38,229 bases of DNA. Source: an uncultured Roseburia sp. (GTDB lineage Bacteria > Bacillota > Clostridia > Lachnospirales > Lachnospiraceae). Below, piece after piece: positions 23,773 to 32,888 of this stretch (position 1 is the first letter of the stretch; each line of letters begins with the position of its first letter). The DNA is taken from the NCBI GenBank assembly GCA_947088675.1, contig CAMUHN010000029.1, positions 1-38,229 on the forward strand, given 5' to 3'. A model generated the notes under the pieces. It was not told the origin of the DNA. It did not search any database and worked only from the letters and a program-made list of their open reading frames with translations. A program made the translations under genes and the position numbers.

Positions 23773-24750
23773 ATGATAAAAGAGACAGAGGCGAGCATAC
23801 AGGGAAAAATACTGCGTGATCTGATCGCGAGGGCGGCAAACGACCATCTGATCGGAAAAAAAGTTCGAAACGGGGAGCTGCGAAAGCAGATCAGCGAGAC
23901 AGAACCGCCGTGGAAATGTCCGGACTGTTTTTCGCTGACAGTGGTTGAGACGGAGCAGTTTTCCATGGAATGGCTGGAGCCGATTGAGAAAAAAGAAACA
24001 GAAAAAGTAATATTGCAGCTGCATGGCGGAGGCTATGTTGCGCCGATGCGAAATGCCTATCGGATGTTTGCAGGGCTTTACAGTGAGGTGGGAAAGGGAA
24101 TGCGTGTTTTGACCATTGACTACAGAGTTGCTCCGGAACACCCGTATCCTGCGGCGCTGACGGACGCGTATACGGCGTATCACTATCTTCTGGATCAGGG
24201 GATCTCTCCCGAACAGATCATTGCAGCAGGCGACTCCGCCGGAGGAGGGCTTGCGCTTTGCCTGTGTCATTACTTAAAGGATCAAGGAGAAGAACTCCCC
24301 TGCGGTATCGTTGCGATGTCGCCATGGACAGATCTTACGGCGGGCGGCGAATCCTACGAGACAAATTTTAATAAAGATCCGTTGTTTGGTAATACAAAAG
24401 ACAGTTTGGTCTATAATAAAGATTATATTCAGGATAACGATCCGACAAATCCGTACATATCGCCATTGTTTGGCGATTTTACGGGATTTCCGCCAATGCT
24501 TCTGCAGGTCGGCTCTTATGAGATGCTGCTTTCCGATTCCGTTGAAGTTGCCGCGAAAGCAAGGGATGCGGGAGTGAAAGTGCGTTTAAGTGTCTATGAG
24601 GGGATGTTTCATGTGTTTCAGATGGCGGCAAAGATGCTGCCGGAATCCAGAAAGGCCTGGGTGGAAATCGGGCGTTTTTTTGATATTATAGAGGGCGCCG
24701 CAAAGACGCACGAAACAAAACAGGAAGATGCTGCCGCGTTTGTTACGTAG
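23773..24750 (+). CDS. Alpha/beta hydrolase, hormone-sensitive-lipase family (esterase)
   Basis: A 325-residue cytoplasmic hydrolase. The oxyanion-hole motif LHGGGYV (His84 onward), nucleophile elbow GDSAGGG (Ser155), an Asp in LLSDSVEVA (about 255) and His280 in GMFHVFQM complete the triad. This HGGG/GDSAGG pair defines the HSL (family IV) esterases, which cleave short-chain esters. No signal peptide. The N-terminal about 55 residues form a cap-like region. It follows the DUF6320 gene closely and may act on the product of the acyltransferase two genes upstream (inference). The ribosome site is weak. Confidence 0.9.
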   Translation: MIKETEASIQGKILRDLIARAANDHLIGKKVRNGELRKQISETEPPWKCPDCFSLTVVETEQFSMEWLEPIEKKETEKVILQLHGGGYVAPMRNAYRMFAGLYSEVGKGMRVLTIDYRVAPEHPYPAALTDAYTAYHYLLDQGISPEQIIAAGDSAGGGLALCLCHYLKDQGEELPCGIVAMSPWTDLTAGGESYETNFNKDPLFGNTKDSLVYNKDYIQDNDPTNPYISPLFGDFTGFPPMLLQVGSYEMLLSDSVEVAAKARDAGVKVRLSVYEGMFHVFQMAAKMLPESRKAWVEIGRFFDIIEGAAKTHETKQEDAAAFVT

Positions 24751-24773
24751 AGCGGTATGGGAATGGAGGGGTT

Positions 24774-27224
24774 ATGCAGACAATATATACGGCAAAAGCG
24801 AAAAAAGCAATTGATATCGCGTCCAGAATGTCGAAAAATTTGCATCACAATTATATAGGGACAGAACATTTACTGATTGGTCTGTTAAAGGAAGGAACGG
24901 GGGTTGCCGCGCAGGTGCTGACGGCAAACGGCGTGGAACTGGATCATATTATGTCGCTGGTGGGAGAATTGATTGCGCCGTCTGTTCAGACTGTGGATCC
25001 CAAAGAAGTAACTTATTCGCCGCGTGCAGAAGACGCGCTCTATCAGTCGGAGCGTGAGGCGGCGCGTTTTCATTCCGAAAAAACAGGAACGGAACATATT
25101 CTGATTGCGATTTTAAAGGAGCCGGAAAGTGTGGCTTCCCGTCTTTTGAATACACTGGCGGTAAATATTCAGAAATTGTATGTTGATATTCTTGTGGCAA
25201 TGGGTGAGGACGTCAATCTCCATAAAGATGAACTTTCGGACGGCAGATTTGGCAGGAGAAAAAGCAGGACGCCGATTTTAGACCAGTATGCCAGGGATTT
25301 GACGGCGCTTGCCGCTGACGGTATGCTGGATCCTGTAATCGGCAGATCAGACGAGATTGCACGAGTGATTCAGATTATCAGCAGGAGAAGTAAAAATAAC
25401 CCCTGTCTGATCGGTGAGCCGGGCGTCGGAAAAACGGCGATTGTGGAGGGAATTGCACAGCGTATTGTGACGGGAATGGTACCGGCTGCCGCAGAGGGAA
25501 AACGCGTCCTTTCCCTTGATATGTCAGGCCTTGTGGCAGGCTCGAAATACCGCGGGGAATTTGAGGAACGCATCCGCCGTGTGCTGATGGAAGCGGCGCG
25601 TGCGGAAAATGTACTGTTGTTTATCGACGAACTGCATACGATTATCGGTGCGGGCAACGCGGAAGGCGCGATTGATGCCGCAAATATTTTAAAGCCGGCT
25701 CTTGCGCGCGGCGAGATTCAGATTATCGGCGCCACGACGATTGAGGAGTACCGCAAGTACGTAGAGCGCGATGCGGCGCTGGAGAGGCGCTTTCAGCCGG
25801 TTACGGTGGAGGAGCCGACCGAGGAACAGGCGATAGAGATTTTAAAAGGGCTCCGCTATCAATATGAGAGCCATCATGCGGTGACAATAACGGATGAGGC
25901 GCTTACAGCCGCCGTGCGCCTCTCGGCGCGCTATATCAACGACCGGTTTCTGCCGGACAAGGCGATTGATCTGATGGATGAAGCCGCCGCTAAAGTGCGC
26001 CTTAAGATGGAGACGGATGTAGATAAGGTTGCCGAATATCGAAAACAGAGGGCAGAAGAACTGGAGAAACTGGAAAACGCGTTAAAAGACGGCGATATGG
26101 AAGCTGCCCGCGCAGCGAGAGCAAAAAAACAGGAGTGGGAAGATGCGATTTATGCGCTGGTTGAAAAGAGCCAGAGAAGTGTGCGCAAAAAACAGCTCTC
26201 GGTGACGGAAGACGACATTGCGGATATTGTATCCGGCTGGACGAAGATACCAGTCAGAAAACTGACCGAGGGGGAGGCTGTGAGGCTGCGCAAGCTCGAG
26301 TCTCTGCTGCACAGGCGCGTGATCGGGCAGGAGGATGCGGTCAGCGCCGTTGCACGCGCAGTGCGCAGAGGCAGGGTAGGATTGAAAGATCCAAAGCGCC
26401 CGATCGGATCTTTTCTGTTTCTGGGACCCACCGGAGTCGGCAAGACCGAGATTTCCAGGGCGCTGGCAGAGGCTGTGTTTGGAAACGAGGAGGCGATGAT
26501 TCGCGTTGATATGTCCGAATATATGGAAAAGCACAGCGTATCAAAAATGATCGGTTCTCCGCCGGGATATGTCGGCCATGAGGACGGAGGCCAGCTGAGC
26601 GAAAAGGTGCGCAGAAATCCGTACTCTGTCGTATTGTTTGACGAGATTGAAAAGGCGCATCCGGATGTATTCAATATTCTTCTTCAGGTGTTGGACGACG
26701 GGCATATCACGGATTCGCAGGGCAGAAAAGTGGATTTTAAAAATACGATTATTATCATGACGTCAAACGCCGGCGCGCAGGCGATTGTCGAACCAAAGCG
26801 GCTGGGGTTTGCCTCTTCTGCGGATGAGAAACAGGATTACGACAGAATGAGAAGCGGCGTGATGGAGGAAGTAAGGCGTATTTTCAAGCCGGAGTTTTTA
26901 AACAGAATTGACGAAGTTATCGTATTCCGTTCTTTAAATAAAGATGATATGAAACAGATTGTAAATCTGATGGGCAAAGAACTTGCCGCCCGCTGCAAAG
27001 ACAGGATGGAAATTACGCTTCTGATCCGGGACAATGCAAAAAATTATATTGTAGAAAAGGCTTATGAACCGAAATATGGCGCAAGGCCGCTGCGCAGGAA
27101 AATGCAGGAGGAGATTGAGGATAAACTGGCGGAGGAGATTCTGTTTGGACGGATCAGAAAAGGGATGCAGGTTGTGGTCACAACCAGAAAAAACGAACTG
27201 GTTCTGGAGGGAGAAGCGCAGTAA
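24774..27224 (+). CDS. clpC: ATP-dependent Clp protease ATPase subunit ClpC
   Basis: An 816-residue Hsp100 unfoldase that feeds proteins to ClpP. The order is an N-domain with two Clp_N repeats (1-145), first AAA with Walker [11 protein letters not shown] (about 214) and Walker [10 protein letters not shown], a short middle coiled-coil (about 410-475), second AAA with Walker [11 protein letters not shown] (about 551) and Walker [13 protein letters not shown], and the C-terminal small domain. The ClpP-docking loop is represented by RLGF. Start ATG follows GGAGGGG. ctsR, mcsA and mcsB, which often precede clpC, are not adjacent. It may be co-transcribed with the hydrolase 23 bases upstream. Confidence 0.95.
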   Translation: MQTIYTAKAKKAIDIASRMSKNLHHNYIGTEHLLIGLLKEGTGVAAQVLTANGVELDHIMSLVGELIAPSVQTVDPKEVTYSPRAEDALYQSEREAARFHSEKTGTEHILIAILKEPESVASRLLNTLAVNIQKLYVDILVAMGEDVNLHKDELSDGRFGRRKSRTPILDQYARDLTALAADGMLDPVIGRSDEIARVIQIISRRSKNNPCLIGEPGVGKTAIVEGIAQRIVTGMVPAAAEGKRVLSLDMSGLVAGSKYRGEFEERIRRVLMEAARAENVLLFIDELHTIIGAGNAEGAIDAANILKPALARGEIQIIGATTIEEYRKYVERDAALERRFQPVTVEEPTEEQAIEILKGLRYQYESHHAVTITDEALTAAVRLSARYINDRFLPDKAIDLMDEAAAKVRLKMETDVDKVAEYRKQRAEELEKLENALKDGDMEAARAARAKKQEWEDAIYALVEKSQRSVRKKQLSVTEDDIADIVSGWTKIPVRKLTEGEAVRLRKLESLLHRRVIGQEDAVSAVARAVRRGRVGLKDPKRPIGSFLFLGPTGVGKTEISRALAEAVFGNEEAMIRVDMSEYMEKHSVSKMIGSPPGYVGHEDGGQLSEKVRRNPYSVVLFDEIEKAHPDVFNILLQVLDDGHITDSQGRKVDFKNTIIIMTSNAGAQAIVEPKRLGFASSADEKQDYDRMRSGVMEEVRRIFKPEFLNRIDEVIVFRSLNKDDMKQIVNLMGKELAARCKDRMEITLLIRDNAKNYIVEKAYEPKYGARPLRRKMQEEIEDKLAEEILFGRIRKGMQVVVTTRKNELVLEGEAQ

Positions 27225-27264
27225 CCGGAATCAAAAAATTCTAAGAAATGATATTTAAAAATAC

Positions 27265-27293
27265 TGGAAAAAATGTGCGGGTTAAGTTATAAT
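27265..27293 (+). promoter_or_regulatory. Promoter of the small conserved gene
   Basis: TGGAAA (27265-27270), 17-bp spacer, TATAAT (27288-27293). The -35 is weak. The start codon used is about 140 bases downstream, leaving a long leader that carries no recognised element. Confidence 0.5.
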
Positions 27294-27434
27294 ATACGTA
27301 TGAGTCAATTTATTTCTTTGATTGATGAAAAGCAAACGTGGTAACTGGTTTACGAAATGAAAGCAGGCAGAGGCGTGTTGCCATTCATCACAAAATACAC
27401 GCCGGAAATTGCCGCAGAATTACAGGAGGAAGAG

Positions 27435-27845
27435 ATGGCAGTGATCAGTGAATTGCTTCGATCGGAAGCAGACGGGACAATCAGTTTCGGAGACTACTCA
27501 TTGGGGGCAAAAGCGAAACTGGACAATTTTGAACATCAGGGAGATATCTATAAGGTAAAAACATTTCAGGAGATCACAAAATTAGAGCGCAACGGCATGT
27601 TTGTATATGAATCGGTGCCGGGAACTTCCGTCGCATCCTTAAAAGCGACGGAAGCGGGGATTGCATTTACCGTCGAAGGCCCGGAGGATGCGCAGATTAC
27701 AGTCGAGCTTGCGAGCGAGACGGAATATGATATTATCATTGATGGAAAGGATGCCGGCAGGATGAAAACGAATCTTGGCGGAAAATTGAGCGTCAGTGTG
27801 GAATTAGGCGATCATCCGGTGGAAGTTAAGATACAGAAATGCTAA
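27435..27845 (+). CDS. Small conserved clostridial protein of unknown function
   Basis: A 136-residue protein with no signal peptide or membrane helix, beginning MAVISELLRSEADGTISFGDY. It is rich in beta-forming and acidic residues and ends in a likely beta-sandwich-like half (VEGPEDAQITVELASETEYDIIIDGK, then GGKLSVSVEL). I recall similar proteins in Lachnospiraceae carrying the label endosialidase, but nothing here shows glycosidase motifs and I do not endorse that function. ATG at 27435 is preceded by AGGAGGAAGAG. An upstream in-frame ATG at 27357 has no ribosome site. It is a single-gene unit with its own promoter and terminator. Confidence 0.8.
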   Translation: MAVISELLRSEADGTISFGDYSLGAKAKLDNFEHQGDIYKVKTFQEITKLERNGMFVYESVPGTSVASLKATEAGIAFTVEGPEDAQITVELASETEYDIIIDGKDAGRMKTNLGGKLSVSVELGDHPVEVKIQKC

Positions 27846-27854
27846 AACAAGATT

Positions 27855-27892
27855 GGCGGCCGTTACGGCCGCCATTTTCGTCATTTTTTTTA
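27855..27892 (+). terminator. Terminator after the small conserved gene
   Basis: GGCGGCCG (27855-27862) pairs with CGGCCGCC (27866-27873) around a 3-nt loop, followed by ATTTTCGTCATTTTTTTT. Confidence 0.88.
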
Positions 27893-27903
27893 ATACGAAC
27901 AGT

Positions 27904-27971
27904 AACGTTTCTGCCCAAAATTTGACGTTTCTGCCAGAAATATTGTTTTCTTTTCATCATATCTGTATAAT
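27904..27971 (+). promoter_or_regulatory. Promoter of the HD-GYP sensor gene with upstream direct repeats
   Basis: TTGTTT (27943-27948), 17-bp spacer, TATAAT (27966-27971). Directly upstream ACGTTTCTGCC occurs twice (27905-27915 and 27925-27935) with a 20-bp period and partly matching flanks, ending 7 bases before the -35. That is the placement expected for an activator site. Confidence 0.7.
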
Positions 27972-28015
27972 AAAAGTCAGAGTGTTTATAACTTTGATTC
28001 AAAGTGGGGAAGCAA

Positions 28016-31000
28016 ATGGAAAAGAAAAAGAGTTATCAGATCAGCCTGTTCCTGATCGGCTGTATTTTATTTGATTATTTCGGGAAAATATTGGTGAAGT
28101 CCTTAAATCTGCCGTTGTGGTTTGATTCTCTGGGAACCTGCCTTACGGCATATACGCTCGGCCCCATATGCGGGGCGATCGTCGGAGCAACCGTGAATAT
28201 TCTGTACGGGCTGCAGTCATCTGTCTTTTATATGTCTTACGCGCTGGTCAATATTGCCGCAGGCGTTACGGTCGGCGTCTGTGCGAAAAAAGGATATATG
28301 GAACGCATCTTTGGCGTACTTTCCATCAGTTTTCTTGTCACCGTAATATCGGTAATCATTTCCACACCTTTGAATTTTATTTTCTTTGACGGAAGTACCG
28401 GCAATATCTGGGGTGACGGCGTAAGCAGGCTTTTGCAGAAAGCTGGCTGCGGCAGAGTCTTAAGCAGTCTGGCAGGAGAATTTTATCTGGATTTTCTGGA
28501 TAAGGTGGTCGCTGTGTTTGTGCTTTTCTGCGTTGTAAAAACATATCGCAGATATGGCAAAGGCAGGGCGAAACGGGGAAGCGCCTGCCTGATCTGGCTG
28601 GCTGCGGCAGGGTATATCCTGTGTTGTACCGATTCGGTGTCTGCAGAGGGCGGCGAACAGGGGAGCATTGACATTCATACCTATGTACAAACGGTTTACA
28701 ATGGGCAAAACGGACTGACAGGCGGAACGGCGAATGATCTTGCACAGACGAAAGACGGAATTTTGTGGGTCGGGACGGACAGCGGGCTTTATCGGTATAA
28801 CGGGACGAAGTTTCGGTCTATGGACGAATTTGAAACAGTAAAAAATGTAAACTGCCTTTATACGGATGAGTCAGGGCGTCTGTGGATCGGGACGGGCGAC
28901 GGTGGGCTTACGATCTGCATCAATGAACAGGTTTCCAATGTTCTGGATATGGAATCGGGACTGCCGTCTGACTGCGTGCATTGTGTAACGCAGAGTACGG
29001 AAGGGGCATATTATGTCGGGACAGCATCCGGCCTTTCGGTTGTTACATTATCGGGCGGGCTTACGGTGAGAGGAAATGTAGAGGGAATTTTGGATACAAG
29101 AAGCGTCTGCGCTGACCGGAATAAAAATGTGGCGGCAGTGACAGAGGAGGGGCGCCTGTATCTTGTCAGGGACAGTTTGGTTGCGGATCAAAAGGAAGTT
29201 CAGGGTGTGTCCTATACCAGCTGTGCTTTTGATGTGTCCGGTATGTTGTATGCCGGAACCGAAGCGGGACGGATAGACCTTTATCAGGTGCAGGAGGGGG
29301 CGCTGAAAAAGCAGAGAAGTTTATTTTGCGGCGAACTTTACGGGATTTCGTCCTTTTACTTTTCCGAGGACGGAAAAATATTTGTCTGTGCGGATAACGG
29401 AGCGGGTTATTTTGATCTGTCCGGGGAGTTTCATATGCTTGCCACAGATGATTTTGACCATGCAATCGGAAAGATGCTGATGGATTATCAGGGAAATTTA
29501 TGGTTTACATCTTCGCGCCTTGGGCTGCTTCGCATGTGCCGCTCCGTTTTTTTTGATGTGTACCGAAAAGCGGAATTGACGGATAATGTTGTAAACGCTG
29601 TGGTAAAGTGGCAGGATCAGCTGTATTTCGGAACCGATCAGGGGCTTGACGCGCAGCAGGAGATGCCGGGGTTTTTAAGAGAAGCCATGGAGGGAGTGCG
29701 CATCTGCTGCCTGATGGTAGACGGGGAGGAACATCTTTGGGTCTGCACCGAGGAAAAAGGAATTTATGAGATCGAAAAAGACGGAAAGATGAAGAATTAT
29801 AACAGCCAAATCGGTACGGCGGGCGATTCCTTTTGTACAGTTACGGAAATGACGGACGGCACGGTTGCGGCGGCGGGCGATCTCGGGATCACTTATATCA
29901 GGGACGGCAAAGTGACGGGTACTACCGGGTATCAGGATGGGCTTGGCAATTTAAAGATTCTTTGTCTGCTCGAGACAAAAGACGGCAGGCTGCTTGCAGG
30001 GACAGACGGCGCCGGGATTGTACAGGTAAAAGACGGTAAAGTGATTGATACAAGAAAGCGAAGAGATGTGTTTGGTTCCGGGGTTATTCTGCGAATGGTT
30101 TCTGATTCAGACGGCGCCGGGATCTATGTTGTGACTGGCAGCAGCATCTGCTTTCTTCGAAATGACGGTACCGTGAGACGATTCGGGAATTTCCCGTACT
30201 ATGATAATTATGATATTGTGGACAGAGGCAATGGAACTTTGCTGGTGAGCAGTTCGGCGGGTGTCTATGTGGCAGATAAGAAAGAGCTGTTTGACGGCGG
30301 CAAATTGGAGTATGAGCTTTTCGATTATCAGAGGGGGCTTCAAAAGAGGCTGACTCCGAATGCATGGAATTATCTGGACGAACAGAATCATTTGTACTTT
30401 GCAGCGAATATGGGCGTGATATGTATGGATCTGGAATATCTGGATACGGAGGTGCGTTCCTACCGTATTCTGGTGAAATCAATTCAGGCAGACGGTATTG
30501 ATTATCCTGTTGAGAGAGGTGAGGATATTCGTCTGCAAAGAGGAGTACGTACTTTTAAGATGATGCCGGAAATCGTAAATTATACGATGAATGATCCGTT
30601 TGTCGGTGTCTGGCTGGAAGGATACGAAAAAGAGCCGACGGTACTCGCGCAAAGCAGTCTGTCCGAGATTTCCTACCAGAATCTGCCGGCGGGAGCGTAT
30701 ACGTTTCATCTCTCAATTCTTGACAGGAGAGGAAAAAATGTGACGGCGGAACGTGTTTTTCGCATTGTGAAAGAAAAAGAGATTTATGATTTCTGGTGGT
30801 TCCGGCTTTATGTGATCGTGGTCTTTGCTCTTGCGATTGTCTATCTCTCCTGGCTTTTTTTCCGGACGCAGATACAGAAAACATTAAATTTGCAGAAGAG
30901 GGAAGTAGAACTGGCAAATGAGACAATTTTAACAATCGCAAGAACCGTTGATGCAAAAGACGAAAATACAAGCCAGCATTCCATTCGCGTTTCCGAGTAT

Positions 31001-31498
31001 TCCGTATTGATTGCAGAGGAACTGGGGTTTGACAGGGAATCATGCGAGGAGCTTCGAAAGACGGCTCTGCTTCACGATATCGGTAAGATCGGTATACCGG
31101 ACAGTGTTTTAAACAAACCTGCAAGACTGACAGAGGAGGAATATGCCGTTATGAAATCTCATGTGCTAAAGGGCGCGGAAATACTTAAGAATTTTACTTC
31201 GGTAAAAAATGTGGAGGAAGGCGCGCTTTATCATCATGAGCGGTATGATGGCAAGGGCTATATGCATGGATTAAAAGGGGAGGAGATTCCGATCAATGCG
31301 AGAATTATCGGAATCGCGGACGCATTCGACGCTATGACGGCAAATCGTGTATACCGCAGGAAGCTTGATCTGGATTTTGTTCTGGAAGAATTGAAAAAGG
31401 GACGGGGCACACAGTTTGACCCGCAGCTTGTCGATATTCTGTTAAAGCTGATTGAGAAAGGCGCTATCAATATGGAACAGTTATATCAGGCCGGATAA
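28016..31498 (+). CDS. Membrane sensor: ECF-S-like domain, double propeller, Y_Y_Y, HD-GYP output
   Basis: A 1160-residue protein. Residues 1-175 hold about five helices resembling ECF transporter S components (DSLGTCLTAYTLGPICGAIVG). A further helix (about 189-205) leads outside to about 14 propeller-type repeats (240-808; for example GILWVGTDSGLYRYNG, GRLWIGTGDGGL, GNLWFTSSRLGLLRM), consistent with two seven-bladed Reg_prop propellers, then a Y_Y_Y domain (820-918). After a helix (925-948) comes an HD-GYP domain (970-1158) with HSIRVSEYS, LLHDIGKIGIP, HHERYDGKGY and ADAFDAM. The metal-binding His/Asp set is complete, but the Pro of GYP is Met. Expected output is c-di-GMP or related dinucleotide hydrolysis. 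ATG at 28016 follows GGGGA. Confidence 0.88.
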   Translation: MEKKKSYQISLFLIGCILFDYFGKILVKSLNLPLWFDSLGTCLTAYTLGPICGAIVGATVNILYGLQSSVFYMSYALVNIAAGVTVGVCAKKGYMERIFGVLSISFLVTVISVIISTPLNFIFFDGSTGNIWGDGVSRLLQKAGCGRVLSSLAGEFYLDFLDKVVAVFVLFCVVKTYRRYGKGRAKRGSACLIWLAAAGYILCCTDSVSAEGGEQGSIDIHTYVQTVYNGQNGLTGGTANDLAQTKDGILWVGTDSGLYRYNGTKFRSMDEFETVKNVNCLYTDESGRLWIGTGDGGLTICINEQVSNVLDMESGLPSDCVHCVTQSTEGAYYVGTASGLSVVTLSGGLTVRGNVEGILDTRSVCADRNKNVAAVTEEGRLYLVRDSLVADQKEVQGVSYTSCAFDVSGMLYAGTEAGRIDLYQVQEGALKKQRSLFCGELYGISSFYFSEDGKIFVCADNGAGYFDLSGEFHMLATDDFDHAIGKMLMDYQGNLWFTSSRLGLLRMCRSVFFDVYRKAELTDNVVNAVVKWQDQLYFGTDQGLDAQQEMPGFLREAMEGVRICCLMVDGEEHLWVCTEEKGIYEIEKDGKMKNYNSQIGTAGDSFCTVTEMTDGTVAAAGDLGITYIRDGKVTGTTGYQDGLGNLKILCLLETKDGRLLAGTDGAGIVQVKDGKVIDTRKRRDVFGSGVILRMVSDSDGAGIYVVTGSSICFLRNDGTVRRFGNFPYYDNYDIVDRGNGTLLVSSSAGVYVADKKELFDGGKLEYELFDYQRGLQKRLTPNAWNYLDEQNHLYFAANMGVICMDLEYLDTEVRSYRILVKSIQADGIDYPVERGEDIRLQRGVRTFKMMPEIVNYTMNDPFVGVWLEGYEKEPTVLAQSSLSEISYQNLPAGAYTFHLSILDRRGKNVTAERVFRIVKEKEIYDFWWFRLYVIVVFALAIVYLSWLFFRTQIQKTLNLQKREVELANETILTIARTVDAKDENTSQHSIRVSEYSVLIAEELGFDRESCEELRKTALLHDIGKIGIPDSVLNKPARLTEEEYAVMKSHVLKGAEILKNFTSVKNVEEGALYHHERYDGKGYMHGLKGEEIPINARIIGIADAFDAMTANRVYRRKLDLDFVLEELKKGRGTQFDPQLVDILLKLIEKGAINMEQLYQAG

Positions 31499-31527
31499 AA
31501 TCAAAGCGGCGGGAAAGGATAAGAGGA

Positions 31528-32721
31528 ATGAAACGTATCTATTTGACAGCGGTGTTCAGCGCGCTTCTGGTGCTGTTTGCGGTTACTGGTTTCCGTGTTC
31601 TGTGTTTTCATGATGACGCGGATCGTACTATGAAAATCGGTTTTCTCTACGTGGGGGATGCCAGCACTTCCTATACCTCAAACTTTATAAAAGCGCAGTC
31701 GGCGGTTGAACGGGAGTATGGTGATCGTGTGGAAACAATTGCGAAATACAATGTGCCGGATGGGGGCGAGGAGGAGGCTCTGCAGGAACTGGTCGACGAA
31801 GGATGCGCTTTGATCTTCTCTACAAGTTTTGCCTACGGAAACAAAGCAAAAGAATTTGCGGGCCGTTATCCCGATATCCAGTTTTGCCAGGCGACCTGCG
31901 CAAATGCCAATGAAGAGCCGGTATATTCCAATTATCACACGTTTATGGGAGCAATCTATCAGGGGCGTTATATCTCCGGCGTCGTGGCCGGTATGAAGCT
32001 TAGAGAGCTGATCGGGCAAAACGTGATTGACAGGAGCCAGGCAAAAGTCGGCTATATCGGCGCATTTGCCTATCCGGAAGTAATCTCCGGCTATACCGCT
32101 TTTTTTCTTGGGGTCAGGTCTGTCGTTCCGGAAGCAGAGATGACAGTGACATATACAAATTCCTGGAGCGACTATGCGCTGGAGAAAAAGTATGCGGCCC
32201 GGCTGCTTGCAGAAGGATGTGTGATTCTTTCACAGCATTCGGATACGGCAGGCCCGGCTGCGGCATGCGAAGAAACTATGCGGTCGCAGGCTGTCTATCA
32301 TGTGAGCTACAACCAGAGTATGGCTGATATAGCTCCGACAACTTATCTGGTCGGCTGCAAAATAAACTGGGAGCCCTATATTCTCGCGGCAGTGCAGGCC
32401 GTATTTGACGGGAAAAAAATTGAGGACTGTATGCGGGGGAACAAAAACGGCAATGATATCGGCGCAGGGTTTGACGAGGGATGGGTTCAAATGCTGGAAT
32501 TAAATGAGCTGATCGCGGCAGAGGGGACAAAAGAAGTGATAGAAGATCTGACCAGGCAGTTTGAAAAGGGAGGTTTGCAGGTGTTCCAGGGGGATTATAC
32601 GGGAGTTGACCCGAACGATGAGACAGATGTCTGTGATCTGAAGCAGGGCTATATGGAAAACGAAAACAGTTCGGCTCCGACGTTCCACTATGTGTTAAAA
32701 GATGTGATTACAGTGGAGTAG
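31528..32721 (+). CDS. BMP-family (PnrA/Med-like) substrate-binding protein
   Basis: A 397-residue exported or membrane-tethered binding protein. An N-terminal hydrophobic segment (about 5-25) is followed by a periplasmic-binding fold of the basic membrane protein family: MKIGFLYVGDAS, ALIFSTSFAYGNKAKEFAGRYPDIQFCQ, GRYISGVVAGM, KVGYIGAFAYPEVISGYTAFFLGVRSV and VYHVSYNQSMADIAP. Family members bind nucleosides. The only early cysteine (VLCF) does not make a good lipobox. No permease or ATPase genes of a BMP transporter are near. It lies 29 bases after the HD-GYP sensor gene, so it may present a ligand to that sensor (inference). Palindromic element C starts on its stop codon. Confidence 0.88.
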   Translation: MKRIYLTAVFSALLVLFAVTGFRVLCFHDDADRTMKIGFLYVGDASTSYTSNFIKAQSAVEREYGDRVETIAKYNVPDGGEEEALQELVDEGCALIFSTSFAYGNKAKEFAGRYPDIQFCQATCANANEEPVYSNYHTFMGAIYQGRYISGVVAGMKLRELIGQNVIDRSQAKVGYIGAFAYPEVISGYTAFFLGVRSVVPEAEMTVTYTNSWSDYALEKKYAARLLAEGCVILSQHSDTAGPAAACEETMRSQAVYHVSYNQSMADIAPTTYLVGCKINWEPYILAAVQAVFDGKKIEDCMRGNKNGNDIGAGFDEGWVQMLELNELIAAEGTKEVIEDLTRQFEKGGLQVFQGDYTGVDPNDETDVCDLKQGYMENENSSAPTFHYVLKDVITVE

Positions 32722-32785
32722 CGTGAAAAGTACATCTAAGGCTCATGCCAATGGGCATTTCGCCAAGACGTACTAAGTTTCACGC
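32721..32785. repeat. Palindromic element copy C (complete hairpin 1)
   Basis: GCGTGAAA (32721-32728) pairs with TTTCACGC (32778-32785), and AGTAC with GTACT. An AAG bulge sits on the right arm, and an inner hairpin ATGCC/GGCAT is enclosed. It begins on the final G of the upstream TAG stop. Compared with copy D, end pairs T-A become C-G and an inner A-T becomes T-A, both keeping pairing. Confidence 0.8.
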
Positions 32786-32790
32786 CAGAG

Positions 32791-32862
32791 AATCAAAAGC
32801 CATGTATGGCGTTGGATTCTCCGAAAGGATTGAGCCGCAGCTGCGCTGCGGCTCAATCCTTT
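32791..32862. terminator. Bidirectional terminator between converging genes
   Basis: The main stem is 17 bp and perfect: AAAGGATTGAGCCGCAG (32824-32840) with CTGCGGCTCAATCCTTT (32846-32862), loop CTGCG. Just before it a second imperfect palindrome, GAGAATC...GCCAT/ATGGC...GGATTCTC, spans about 32788-32821. It lies between the + strand BMP gene and the - strand AIM24 gene, so it can stop both. Confidence 0.8.
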
Positions 32863-32888
32863 CAGACAGACGGTTCAAACGGACGGGA

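Noticed and set aside
30555-31124. 189-codon minus-strand frame
   Set aside because: Shadow of the HD-GYP sensor gene.
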